A model generated the notes under the pieces. That model did not search any database, was not told where the DNA came from, and worked only from the letters and a program-made list of their open reading frames with translations. DNA of 64,000 bases from Schistosoma haematobium (Eukaryota; Platyhelminthes; Trematoda; Strigeidida; Schistosomatidae), in assembly GCF_000699445.3 (NCBI RefSeq), contig NC_067196.1:45289806-45353805 (forward strand), read 5' to 3'. A program made the translations under genes and the position numbers. Shown piece by piece: positions 11,705-24,370 of the stretch. Positions within the stretch are counted from its first letter, which is position 1. The number at the start of each line of letters is the position of its first letter.

Positions 11705-13624
11705 AACCTAAAAGAACTAATCTATTCAATTAGAATAATAAAATACTAACTTATTCACTCAACTTTTTCTTATGTTTTGTTTGTATATATATCCGGAAAT
11801 GAAGTTTTATAATAACTAGTTATTATAAACGAAAGGCGAAATTCATGATTAAGTTATTTATTATATTGAAGAAAAGTGAATTTTTGAGTGAACAGATTTC
11901 ACGTCGATGGAGTTTTAAATACTGGTAATGTTAAGAAAACGCCATACATAAAAGTTTAGGAAAAATTATATACCTTAAGGTGATAAGTTCAAATAAATGG
12001 GCTAAAATTGTATGTACAAAGATTAATGCAAAATAGGAATTGTTGTATCTTAGTTATGATGACAGCAACAATGATTATAATCATTATAGTAATGATATAA
12101 AGAATAATTATTACTTAGAATATCATGTAAAATAAGCAAGATGAACGTATAATTAGGAATACAGTAAAAAGTCTTAGATGAGAGTGTAAATCGCGATGAA
12201 TGGGGAAGAGACTAACTTGGAGCTAAGAATGAAATGACCAAGGTTATCAAATTGGTTGTGTGTATCTTTATTTTATACATAGGTCAGGTTTCTTTGAATC
12301 AATTTCCATTGTTTCAGCAATCTGAAGTGGGCGCATTCCTTAGCCTTCTGATACAATACTACGAACTTGATATATACCTGAGAAGATACCTTCAATTTTA
12401 ATGTTGTGTACATAAATAATTAAGCGGAAAATAATGGCGCTATAAACAGATTTTGTAATATCTTTACCAAGTATTCCTGTACACGTTCACACAGAACGAG
12501 TAATTAATGTAAAACATCGTGTTACTTAGTCCAAACAACGTAAGTATCCGTATGAAATTTACGGAAGAAGAATCTGTTGTAGCAGTGACGACAATGACAA
12601 ACGTAGTACAGTAATAAATAACTGTTATTTGTAATTACTACTATTATTTAACGTTGATATTCATAGAATAACAGTCAATGAGATCGAAATAAATTAGACT
12701 GAGAAACAGTTACTTAGATGTGTGTTGTTAAGTGAAGAGTGAAAATTTAGGGAAGAAGTAGTTACAACAAGAAATATCTAATAAAAATATCGATTGGATG
12801 TAAGTTTACTTCATCGAATAAAGAAATAAAGACAGTTCACATTGATTCATACAATTTTAGTTATGGGTATTAATTATTTTAAATTGATATCTCAATGTTA
12901 CATGTATTGAAGAGTTTTCTATCTACATAAAAGTCTTGCCTAATTTAAAAAAATTGTCTTCACTTTGTATCAATGCATTAATACGCAGACTATCAATGGT
13001 TTATTTGAATTAAATGACCAATTTGATCGATTTCGAGAACATAAATTGAGGTTCGATTATTTCTGTTGACGAGCAGTCATCCGGTCACACAAATCATGTA
13101 AATGCAGTTGTTCGACAAAACATTCACAGAATCCATACAACATTTTATTTGTTATCTCACATTATTATTGATTAATAGTTTGTATTTATTTTCTGGGCTG
13201 GATAATATTATTTAAACAAGTTGGTTTAGCCTATAAATGAAATGATCAGTACAAATATTGAAAAGAGCGAGCTGTACAGTAATCTTGACATCTAACATAT
13301 CAATCAATCCTAATGACTGGCTAAAAATTGATGTCTTAATTGTTTTATAAATTCGTAATTGTTTTTTTTTGTTGATCACAAACACAAATAAATGCCCATA
13401 AATATATTCACTACTAGCTAATTGAATTATCGACTATCGAAATAGTACGTCAAAGTTCATTATATTTCTCGTACATAAGTTATTTTAATACTGTCTTAAT
13501 AATATATTAATTCACATTAATAACAAAAACAACTTAGTGCTAATCAAAGCATTTGACTTGTTAATATGATATCAAATATTAAGAATATTATAAGTATCAG
13601 TATTGAGTTGTGAAGATTATTAAG
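11705..13624. other. AT-rich DNA, no gene seen
   Basis: No coding region was supported. Part of 12180-12800 is a little richer in GC and could be a degraded element, but I could not match it to anything in the window. Confidence 0.45.
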
Positions 13625-14080
13625 TTTTTGGTTGAGATCATGAACTGATTGATGTTAGATCACCATCGAAAGCCTGGAAATACTGGACGGCCCTTTCGTC
13701 CTCTTGTGGGACTTCTCAGTAGTGTCCATTCACGATCCTGCCCGCAGTATTCGTAGCCGGAGCCTTCGTTCTCGCACGCGAACGCTTAGTCCCTAGGCCA
13801 CTGAGCAAATCCGTGTCGAGTAAAGACCTCAATACAACGGGAGACGGGTGCGCAATTTCGTGGATTGGTTGAGGTTAGACATTAATACCTTTGGATGCCG
13901 GCTTTGTGGCCTAAAGGTTAGGTGTTCGTGCACGAGACCGGTAGGTCCTGGGTTCAAATCCTGTGAGCGGGATCGTGGATGCGCACTACTGAGGAGTTGC
14001 ACAACAAGACGAACGGCCATCCTGTGCTTCCAGATTTTCAATGGCAGTCTAATATCAATCGGTTCATGATCTCAATAAAA
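13625..14080. mobile_element. SINE family B, head-to-head inverted pair
   Basis: A minus-oriented copy (about 13640-13830) meets a plus-oriented copy (about 13835-14080) through their leader regions; the right arm carries the TTAGACATTAATACCTTTGG leader and a GGCCTAAAGG / GGGTTCAAATCC head. Both hammerheads are damaged: the left core reads CTGAGAA, and the right arm has GAA for GAAA with a broken stem II. Confidence 0.78.
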
Positions 14081-14459
14081 AAAGTAGAAGTTCCCTATTC
14101 ATAATATTTTCGTTCTGTTTGATAATCCTAAATTCACATACTTTAAACGCTATACTTTGCTCTTAACCTGGTCATTTTTCATATTAATAATTTGGATATT
14201 TAATTGTAGAACCTCAAGAGAATTTATCGAAAAGAATCTTTTAATATGATAGGGATCTTTAAACGAATCGCATATCAATTAGATATATATTTATTCATTT
14301 AGAAAAGCATATTCTGCATATCTATCAGAATGTTTGTTATTCCATGTCTACTTATCAAAAGAATAGCAAATAATTAATTGTGTAGATTTTAATTACATGA
14401 ATATCACTTATTCCCTTTAATGATACATTAAATGAATACAACATATTATATAATAAATA

Positions 14460-15975
14460 ATAATTTATATTCTGAAAATAATAATTACAGAATTCATGCC
14501 AGTTTACAGACATGATCAGTTTGATATAAATAGTAACATTAGATGTAGAGAACAAACATGTGATAGAAGATAGTTTTAAGTAAACCAGTTCAGTAATTGT
14601 TTAGGTAGTACATATATTACAGCGATACAATGCATCAACCGGGAACTATTATTTTTTTCTTAAATGGACAACCTGTTGATTTATGAACGGTGTAAATAAG
14701 GTCATTTCGTGTGCCAGATCGAATTAATGATAATTATCTACAACTAGAGAAATTAAAACAAAAACAGAACACGGAACAAGAAAGCAGTAATTACCAAAAT
14801 ATATCAATCAGGTCTACCTAAATGCGTGTGTCATGTGACACAGTGATATACTGTTTGTGTTATTCAAATTAGTTAAAGTTGCTAGGGTTGGTGTTAACAT
14901 AAAGTGACAGCAGGTAGGTGGTTTTACTTAGGGAATGCATTAATAAAAATGGCTGAACATTTAAATATCCTATAATACTACTTGTGGAATGAGATACACT
15001 TACAGGTGCTAGAACATTCAATGCATTTTCAGAGGAGCAGTATGCATCGATGCAGCGAACGAATAATGGGAGTGATTTTGTCGTACGGATAAACTGTGGT
15101 AGGTTATTCCAGAGTCTAGAAAATTTACAGGTGAATTAATTCATATAAAGAGATGATTTAGAACGAGTTTGTTTCACTAGTGCCAAGGAATTACGGATGT
15201 CATAATGAGAAGTTTCTGCATATTGAATCGCGTGATTGGATGTAAACGATAGTTTATTAAGTAGTTTGAAGAAAAAGATAGGATTTAGTTTGAGTCTCCT
15301 CCTCCATAAAGGGTCTAGCCCAAGTTCATTACATCTACAATTATAAGTTAAGGTACAATCAGCCCCAAGAATACGAAGTGTAAATCGTCTCTGTACTGAT
15401 TCCAGCCTTAATTTATCCTTTATGAGCGCACTGCTAAGAATAAACGTGCAATATTCTAGAAGAGGTCGAGCACAAACTTTGTACATTAGAATATGTGACT
15501 CATTGTTGTAAAGATTTCGAGTTATGTAACCTATTAGACGTTGAGACTTAGAGGTCTGTTTTAATATATGTTCTGTAAACGACAAGTCTTGGGAATATCC
15601 AAGTCCTAAGTCTACTACTGTATGTAACCTAGATAACACTTCTCCATTTATGGTGATGTCTAGGTTGAGTGATGTATCGCCGAAGCATATCTATCCACAT
15701 TTAGCCGTATTAAGCTCCAGTTGCCATTTTAAGCACCACTGTGCTACCTTGTTAAGCTCCATGCTGATGCAATTTTGCATACTGTTCAGCTCATGTGGAG
15801 AAAATGAATATACTACTTTAAGATCATCTGCATATAGAAGGGGCTTATCGACACAAAAGCTTTCACAAATATCATTTATATACACTAAAAAGAGCAAAGG
15901 ACCTAAGACACTACCTTGTATTACACCACTTCTAACAGGGACAGCGTTAGACAATGAAGAGTTAATTTTAAATAC
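14460..15975 (-). mobile_element. CR1-like non-LTR retrotransposon, copy 2, 5'-truncated
   Basis: On the minus strand this copy starts inside the RT at about 15970, runs through RT motifs B and C and the C-terminal region (ORF 15954-15136 with one stop), then a 3' untranslated region to about 14460. The last 320 bp match 690-1016 of copy 1 by eye. Loss of the 5' part is usual for LINE copies and reflects incomplete reverse transcription. Confidence 0.78.
15136..15954 (-). pseudogene. CR1-like reverse transcriptase, C-terminal half, one nonsense codon
   Basis: A single minus-strand frame runs from 15954 to 15136 and is interrupted only by TAG at 15693-15691. Before the stop are motif B (IQGSVLGPLLFLVYIND) and the catalytic motif C YADDLKVVY. 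After it comes the usual CR1-clade C-terminal region, with RPLLEYC, LESVQRRFTLRILG and LGLDPLWRRRLK. The fingers and motif A are missing because the copy is 5'-truncated. So long a frame with a single stop suggests a younger copy than the one at 690-3460. It lies just downstream of the receptor gene's stop codon and in the same orientation. Confidence 0.82.
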
Positions 15976-16602
15976 ATTCTATAGTTACTCAATTTATTTA
16001 TCAAAGAGAAATATCAGAAATATGTTTACCTTAATAAAACTTAGTATTCTAATCATCATCATAATAAACTATGAACAATTTAAACAATCAATAATATAGT
16101 TATTTGTTGTTGTAACATATTTACATGATTGTTTTCTTTACATTTACATCAATAAAGTGACTTTGTCAGTATATTACATCATTTCTTTCTCTCTTTTTTG
16201 TTGTTGTTGTTGTCTTTCTAATCGAATTACATAATACAATTTAACCATCATATCATTCAGATTTAATAATAATAAACAAATTGATAGTTCTCAATTTCAT
16301 GTTAAATAATAAACCATTTATACACTTTATATTGATTTGTACATCTATTTATATAATCAATAAAGTTTTTTTTCTTTTTAAAAAAAAACACACTACGTCA
16401 TTCAATCTCAATTAGAAAGTAAATATCTTGAAAGAAAAAAGAAAAGAAAGAAAAAAGGAAAAGAATAAACTAAATATACATTGACGGATAAATTTACTTA
16501 CAAGAAAGATAATAAAAAGAAAAGAAAAGTATTACAGAAGCAACTAATTCATACAAAATAATAATATAATATTGAATATAATAAAAAAAGCCATATAAAT
16601 TA

Positions 16603-17474
16603 TTATAATGCAGTAACTGTTTGTTTTGTATAATCAATATTACGTGAATTTGTTTTCTTTTGTTTATTAATACGTACAAATAATGATTCATTATCACGAT
16701 ATGAACTATCATTATTTTCACTATTTTGTATTATTGTATCATCACAATAACTATGATTATATAAATCAGAACTTGGTACACTTAAATTAGGTGATTCAAT
16801 TGAACCAAGTGATATAGTTGGTGAAAATGATGTTAGATTACGATTAGTAAATTGTGATGGAATATATTTAGATATATTATTATTATTATTTAATATTGAT
16901 ATTTTATTGAATTGATTATGATTATATTCATTTGATAATTGATTGAATTCTGAATTTTGACCTTGAGAATATTGTTCCGTTTTATTGATTTTCATTGCAT
17001 TAGAATGAATAGTAGTAGAATTATAATGATCAGTAATAAAATTATTCATTTTTATAGTAGACATTTTATTTTTATTAGAATTAATTGTAGAAAATGATGT
17101 TTTTGCACTTATTGTATAATTATCTTCATCTTCAGTGGTCACATTATCTTCATCACAATAAACTGAATTAATAAGTGATAAACGATTTGGTATATTGTCT
17201 AATAATAATGGTGTAGGTGTAGGGAAATTATTACAAGATTTATTAGATAAATAATCATTTTGTTTTTGATTAAGATAATTGATAAATAAAGCATTAACAT
17301 AAGTTGAGGATTGTTTGTCATCCGCTAATGTTATTGATGTTTTCATTATTGACGGTGTCGTTGTTGTTGTCGTCACTGAGGCAATGTAATCACTGACTAT
17401 AGGATTACATATGACTTGAACTGATTGAGTAATTGATGAATTACTACGAGATGGTTCATTAAAAAATTGATTAT
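16603..17474 (-). CDS. Metabotropic glutamate receptor-like protein, last exon (C-terminal tail)
   Basis: This exon encodes the last 289 residues of the intracellular tail. The acceptor is TTTTATAG before 17474; the first two bases complete a codon begun in the exon at 22076-22415, and the frame then stays open to TAA at 16605-16603. The tail is dominated by Asn, Ser and Thr, with short Asn and Thr runs and no recognisable domain, so it is probably disordered. It ends VTAL, which fits the class I PDZ ligand pattern (Ser/Thr at -2, hydrophobic at 0); several vertebrate mGluR tails also bind PDZ scaffolds. No clear AATAAA signal was found just downstream. The exon call is firm on phase; tail functions are inferred. 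Confidence 0.8.
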
Positions 17475-18404
17475 CTATAAAACAAACGCATTAATTTTTT
17501 GAATTAATATGAAAATTATTTCAAAAGTATTAAAATAAAGGTTTTTTTTCATGCTAATAAAGTTCCTAAAAGCAGCATACTAATGGCTAATTTTGTTGAT
17601 TATATAAAATCACAGCGTTATTTTGACTATCCCCACTATTTGTACACTTAAGTCTAAGTTTACTGTTATTGATCAATTTGAAAAAAATGTTGGTTTATAT
17701 TTTGAGAAGACCTCTGCTATTTGTTCCCAGTCACTGGTTGATCATAATTTTAGTAACAATTTTCAGTGAATTTCAAAAATCGTTAACGGAGTGTACTTAC
17801 AATGAACTATTGCTCATCTTACTTTGAAAGACAGTTTATGATACACTTTATAATTAAATATTGAAATAGTATGTATGAGTATTTTGTTAGATGTAACACT
17901 TTCCATTTTTTGGATGTTGACAGTCTATAGGAAAATAGTGAAATACAAGCTTTCGGATCTCATAATGAGATTATCATGAGATAAAATAGCTGACTACTCT
18001 GCCAGAAGGCAAATTAAAATACTACCTATTTCTCTGTTGAAAATCAAACAACTTTCATTTGTTTTTATGTTAATTATTGACAAAGTAAAGGCATCTTTGT
18101 AAAAGAAGGAAACAGTGGCATGCACTTCATTCTCATAGCATGCATATAATGATGAACTGGCGAAAGTAACTTACTATGATGTTGAACTACCAAATTCAAA
18201 ATCTGTAAAGAAATTATGTATACTTAGTGAATTGACGTAAATTTTGGCTTATTTAAAGCTTAGTGATGGTACACTCATTCTGAAATGACTTTTGTACCGT
18301 ATGATATATATGGTGGATAAATACTGACAGGAAAATATCCACACAATCATCTTCGTGATAAAAGTGTGGATTTTTAGTAGAGTAATGAGGCAACAAATAA
18401 TAAT

Positions 18405-18565
18405 GCTGAAGTTAAGTGTTCGTGCACGAGACTGAAGGCCCTGGGTTAGAATCCTGCGAGCGGGGTTGTGTATGCGCACTTCTGAGGAGTCCCACGACAA
18501 AACGGCCGTTCAGTGTTTTAAGGTTTTCAATCGTGGTCTAACATCAATCATTTCATGATCTCAAT
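18405..18565 (+). mobile_element. SINE family B fragment in intron
   Basis: This fragment starts inside the tRNA-like head (GTTAAGTGTTCGTGCACGAG), with a mutated box-B-like GGGTTAGAATCC and core CTGAGGA. A deletion then removes the GGAC half of stem II (CCCACGACAAAACGG), so the ribozyme is broken. The 3' end is present. Confidence 0.72.
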
Positions 18566-19059
18566 CAAAAACCTAATAATCTACACTGATAATAATGCTG
18601 ATAATTGAATGACTTTAATAAATTCTAATTAGAGTATTACTTGTAAATATATGAATGTTCGTCTAAATTTGAATGAATAGTTTCATAGTTTATGGGTACC
18701 AAGTTGATGTAAGACATTAAGAAGCAAGAATGTATTTGTAAAATCTCAGCGAATCAATTCGATGTAAATTCAACGTTTCACTCAACAATCTGTTCCATCT
18801 TTTACAATGAAATATAATCAATTATTCAAATTATTTAATGTACATTCAACACAAATACATTCTTCTTCGTTAATTCAATACTTGTAATTCGATTAATTTC
18901 TGCTGCTGTTCCAAGTATTTTATTTTTTTAGTTTATTTTGAATGTTCGAGTAGTAAGCAGTGATAACAAATAACTGAAATATTTATCTAAAACTTTCTAA
19001 TTTTCAAATACAATAGCACTAATGTTAGTGTTTCATATGAATAAATCAATTTTTCAATA

Positions 19060-19335
19060 ATTGAGATCATGAGTAAATCGAAGCTAGACCACCATGAAAA
19101 ACCTGGGAGCCATTTCATTCTATTCAGGGACCCTTCAGCAGTGCGCACCTTTTATCCGGCGAGGCGAGATTCGAACCCAGGATCTATCAGTTTCTCGCGT
19201 GAACTCTTAACCGCTAGACCACTGAACTTGCATCCAATAGTGTTAATATCTAACTTCAACTAATCCACGAAAGTGAGTAACACATCTACCATTGTCTTTA
19301 ATGAGTTACTATCTCACAACAGACTCAATTAAACC
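19060..19335 (-). mobile_element. SINE family B copy in intron
   Basis: Minus-oriented from the 3' end (GAGATCATGAGTAAATCGAAG on plus) through a damaged hammerhead (GAAA and stem III altered near 19110), the box-B-like GATTCGAACCC, the head, and the leader with TTAATATCTAACTTCAAC to about 19330. Confidence 0.75.
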
Positions 19336-20365
19336 CAATCAATTTTTATTTAATACAAGTGCGAAATCAACATGATAGTTACAATCAAGAAAAAAGAAAA
19401 AAAGTATACATAAAAGTCAATAATTAATGATTGAACAAACAAAAATGATAGAAAGTTGTTTTGTTTTTATTAGAAAAACAAATTCATTTAGTTCTTTTCA
19501 TTTTTCGATTGACCGGTAATTCTTAGTTACTTTAACTAATTAACTGTCACCTGAATTTGTTATCATGTATTTATCAAAAAATTGAAGAAAATAAAAAGAA
19601 AGAAAAGAGAGAGACTTTCTAGTGTTTTATTTAATGTTGTTTATATTGATAAGTGATTGTGTTTTTTTTGTTGTTTTGTTTTTGATTATTTTAAAATCTT
19701 CCTTTTCGTTGGTGTTCACTTTTGGTGTCCAGAAATGAGTAAACTTGTGAAAACAAAATCTTTAAAAATTCTTTAAAATTGACTGTGAAATAATTAAAAT
19801 ATAAATTAGTAATTGTGTTTTGTTCAATATGGATGATAAATGTTTTTTTTTGTAATCAGACCAAGCATTGTTCGCAAGTATTTTCTTTGTTTTTTAATAT
19901 GAAAATGGATAAAGGATTAATATCTTGTACTTCGATAAACTACTGATATTTAAATATTAAAGTTAAGAATATGGACACAACAATATTGTTACCATGTAAC
20001 ACTATAAATGTGATATAATTGTGTAAATCCACTGTCTAAGGTATTTTGATGTGTAAGATTTGGTTGAGTAGTGCTTTTTCAATGTAAGAAATAGAAGAAT
20101 AACATAATATAATGTCATTTTAGATTTACTTAATATTCTACTTTATCTTCATATTCTTTATATTTAGGTATTTTGTAGTTAGTTTCTTTTATTGTTTGCC
20201 AATCCAATTTTTGTGAATGATATAACTTTCAAGCGTTTTTAATAGATTATTAATTTTATTTGAAAAAATGAAGTGATCATTAATAAATTAGTTGAAATGC
20301 TCACTGTTGTGACTCAGTATGACGTTAATGTGCCCTACTTTTATTTAACTATTAATCAAGGGAAC

Positions 20366-20366
<1 letters not shown>

Positions 20367-20396
<30 letters not shown>
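20367..20396. repeat. (TA)n microsatellite
   Basis: An uninterrupted run of about 15 TA units inside the intron. Confidence 0.95.
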
Positions 20397-20397
<1 letters not shown>

Positions 20398-22075
20398 CCG
20401 TTGCCAGAAATTATTCATTTTCTTACACCTTACACAGCTGATTGTCTTGTGTTTTATTTTCACTTCTTTCTGAATGGAAATATTTATACTTTATTATTGT
20501 ACTGAGTGTATTATTGTATATTCCAGACACAAATGAAGTAAAAATGGAATTTATTTATTTTGACCATAATTTCACTAAGACTGATTTGATAGTATAATGA
20601 CACGTGTTTGAAAAGGTTACCCCAAGCAAAATAAGTCGTATACAGATCCTTTTAATTTCTTGGTTTAATTTTAAGTGTGGTATTTTGGACCGAAATATTA
20701 TTGTTAAATGATTTTATTTCAAAGCAAATGACTCTTGGTAGTAATGAGTAATAAAAACTAAGGATATACTTGACTGCTACAGAACAATATTTACTTAACT
20801 GAAATATGCGTCGACGGGTAATGACAATCATTAAAATAAATTATTGGACATGAGTAATTTCAACTGTTGCAGAAATTATAAATTTTAAAGTTGAGGGGTG
20901 TAAGTCTATTTAGTGAAAACTGCAAATCACGAGTCAGTGATAACAAAATATTTTAGATAAAAATTTGAGGGTGGTAACGTTGATGAAGTACTTGTGATTG
21001 ATTGAAAGGAATGAAAACCGATTGACCAAAGAGTTACAAGCTTTGGAAATTTTGAATAACCATTGGGCTGATATAAAAATCTAAAAATCTTAGTACTGAG
21101 GACTCAGATGTGTTTTTTTTTTAAAGTTAAAGCATTTTCAACGATGAAGCATTGCGATATCATTTTGTTAAATTATGAAGCCTTGCTTAGTTATTCTCTA
21201 TTGTTGTAAGAAAAAAAATTATACTTCAGTATTTATTTGACAGAATATTCATTCATTTGTGGTATTCAATTAGTTTGGGAAGCTTTTCAATACTATTTTA
21301 TATTATAATAAAAGTAGCTATAAATTTTACTATGCCTGTAATAAAACCAAGTCACCGAATATTACATTTGTACCTTAAATCAACATTTTACATTAAAATA
21401 CATTTACTCAAGTGTAATAAGTATCGTCTTGTTTGGTCATCAATGTGGATAGACAAATTAATTACAAATTTTGCTTTATTAAGAGCCAGAAAAATAAATG
21501 AATTAGACGTTGTGCATTGAATTTTTTATGATAAAATGCTTTCTTATTAAAATGATTAGTAGGATGTATTTGTAAGGACAGACAAGACATTCAAATCAAG
21601 AACAAAACATTTGATATTCGTCACTATAGTGAACAACATGTTTGTTGAACCAGTTAAGTCAAAATTAATCTTTTACAATGTGAAGTTAAGTACACTCGAT
21701 AATATAGGAACTTATTGTTGTGTGACCATTAAACACTCATTATCTCAGGCACGAAAATTAACAGACTCAAGCTGGCTCGATAGAATATTAGCTGAGGAGA
21801 AGAATTTAAATGATATTCTTATCTCTCCGCTAGGTCCTTTAATTATGTGGAGTTCACTGCCCTATTCAGAAAAACCCATTAAAATTATACTCAAAAGCAT
21901 GAGGTAGTACAATTCATACATAAGCGATAAACGTTTTTCTCTTTATATAACTTTATCAGTTAATATAACAACATATTTTTTGTTCCAATCATAATTACTA
22001 AATAGCAATTTAACAATACACAAATTACGGTTATATATATACATATTGTTAAAGCAAATAATATTACAACCTTAC

Positions 22076-22415
22076 CTAGTTTTAAACAATTGGAACTCGT
22101 CACCGTAGATTGTGTTGGATTACCTGGACTAGTTAGTATTCCTTTGTCTGAATCTGTTTGTAGACCAGTTTTTGTGCTACTACTTACAGTTAAACTTGTA
22201 TTATCTGATGCATAACTTGATACACACACATTTATTGATGATTTTTCTTTGACTAAATTAGCAAATTTTTGTTTAGCTGTCATATTATTCATTGTTAAAC
22301 GTCGTACATTTTTTTCTGGACGTAAGTATATAATATATAATTTAGGAAAGAATAAACAACACAGCATAACACTTGCACTCAAATTGATAGATATACATAG
22401 AGTTGCTATTTGAAT
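22076..22415 (-). CDS. Metabotropic glutamate receptor-like protein, TM7 and proximal tail exon
   Basis: The acceptor TTTAATATAG precedes 22415 and the donor G|GTAAGG follows 22076; the exon is 340 nt, entering in phase 0 and leaving after one base of a codon. It encodes IQIATLCISINLSASVMLCC, then FFPKLYIIYLRPEKNVRRL. This is the family's TM7, with the conserved P-K-x-Y-I-I segment at its cytoplasmic end. About 80 residues of Ser/Thr-rich proximal tail follow. It joins the TM1-TM6 exon (31782-32468) in phase and continues into 17474. Reading beyond 22076 gives a false hydrophobic stretch that belongs to the intron. Confidence 0.93.
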
Positions 22416-22686
22416 CTATATTAAACAACAGGTAAAATAAGAGTAAAAGGAGCTGACAAAAATAAATTGTTATATATATCATAAACAATAAATTTTAAAT
22501 GTCAACTTCTATAATGTTAGTATGCAAACTAATTTTCTGATAATTTTTATAACAAACATATCAGTAGTATGATGAAAAAGTGATAACAAAATCGTTTTGT
22601 AACGTTAGTCTTTTTTTAAAATGTTATTTATGATACTTTAATGAATTGATCTATTATCATTTATTTGTGTGTAATCAAATGAATTG

Positions 22687-23084
22687 CCCCCAAATGTCCT
22701 GGTACGGCCGAGAGTGAGGTGAACCCGCCCTCCTTCTCGAAATGCCCTCACACGGCTACGCGTACACAGCCTCTGCCAGGGGAGTCCTACTCACTGCCTT
22801 CTCGTGGCGGGGGTGTTGTTAACGAAATCGAGAGAACGAAGAGCGAATGTCCAGCGCTTTAACCGGATCTGAAACCAATGGTGCACATGGGCTCCAGTAT
22901 CCTGCGGGAACAAGTGGCGTATGAATCAATTTCTTGGTCACCGGCTACCATGGGACTGCATCTCCTCACGATGCTCCACCGCCTTGTGGGCTAGACCTTT
23001 AGGTCCAAGGCTCAGAGTGTGGTTTCCTAAGAAGAACACCTGCTTCTGTCTGGGAACCCAGGCAGTAACCCTGCCCTCACACAA
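22687..23084 (+). repeat. GC-rich dispersed-repeat-like insertion of unknown class
   Basis: About 400 bp of clearly GC-rich sequence interrupts very AT-rich intron DNA. Imperfect direct repeats flank it (AATCAAATGAATT ending 22686; AATCGAATGATTT starting 23085), consistent with an aged target-site duplication. It contains GAGAGTGAGGTGAACCCGCC near 22711 and GGTTTCCTAAGAAGAACACC near 23021. Small open stretches on both strands look incidental. From memory it resembles leader sequence of schistosome LINEs, but I cannot confirm that or fix its orientation. Confidence 0.55.
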
Positions 23085-24370
23085 ATCGAATGATTTATTT
23101 GGCGCATATGTATTTGGTGCCTCCATGTACCAATGTTTATGTGTTTAAATAAAATAAGAAGTAAATAACAATCTAATGAATTACATTGTAATGCATTTGT
23201 CATTCTCTCTGTAAAATAGTTGAAATAATTGTTTTTATGATTGTGAAATTTTCATTCAAAATTGATGTATAATTTATTAAAACCTGATTGACTTCTATAA
23301 TCAATGTGTAGGTTATGATTTATTCATTATATAAGTAGTATTTTAAAATTTGATTACATATATTAGTGATAAGATAGAGACTAAATAAGTTTGATATGAA
23401 TTCTCTCAATGGATGAATGATTTAACAATCTGTACAGAATGTGGAAATAGATTTCCTTTGAAAAAAAACAACGTCTACTGTAAAACAAAACAGAGTTTTA
23501 AGATTTCAAGGTTAATTTTTGATAAAACTCAGTTTGGGACAATATAGATAAATTGATTGGTATTATTTCAATGTATACTACTGTAATGTAACATTTAATA
23601 ATTTGTGGTGGACAGTTAGTTTTATCTGATCATCAGTTTTATTCCCACTTAATGTTCAGATGTAGTTGACTGATTGTATTTTAAGCAAGCAGTGGACAGT
23701 TATCATAAGTTTTTATTTTGCTTCAAAATAAATGAATTTTTAATCAATTAAAACTTTAGTTCTCTTTTTCACAAAATGAATAACATAGCAGTTAGTTATC
23801 TGTTGATGAAGGAATTAACTAAATTAATCACTTTGTATTGATTACTATAGAGAGTTTGGGATGGGTAAGTTCCGCCCGATTCAGTTTTAGTTATAAAAGG
23901 AAATTGTTAAAATGAGTAACTCTAAACAACACTGTATTTAAAGAGATTACTATGGAATGGCATGGTTATAGTTGAATTTTACTTAGAGAGTATAAAAAAA
24001 TAGTGTTGGTAAGTAAATGAACATCTTATTAATCGAATAAGGACAAATTTCAACATTTTTTTATTGATTATTTGATAACAGAAATACAATCAAAGACATA
24101 ATATAAATTGACATAAGTTTATATGCTCTGAAATTATATAAACAGAGATGATAGGGTAACTATGGTGATAAAGGATCATCGATTCAGATCAGTTAAGCAT
24201 TAAATATCAGAGTTTTAATAATCAATATATTAATTGGGTCATAAGTGTTGAAGTTTATAGTTAATTTTACTCAACTAATGAACTATTAGTGATTGAAACT
24301 AATAAAATATATATTGCTATTTCATGTCAAATGAAAAATCCCAGCATTAATATTAAACATAAGATAGTAT

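Larger units (their letters stand above)
17475..22075 (-). other. Receptor intron between tail exons (4.6 kb)
   Basis: It begins with the donor GTAAGG after 22076 and ends with the acceptor TATAG before 17474 (minus-strand sense). It holds two SINE family B copies (18405-18565 and 19060-19335) and a TA microsatellite at 20367-20396. No other coding sequence was recognised. Confidence 0.7.

Noticed and set aside
21611..21907. 98-codon plus-strand open frame
   Set aside because: It lies in a receptor intron on the opposite strand, with no recognisable domain, no splice partners and ordinary AT-rich composition.
22921..23148. 75-codon plus-strand frame and its antisense in the GC-rich island
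   Set aside because: Open frames are expected by chance in GC-rich DNA; both strands are open and neither resembles a protein family.
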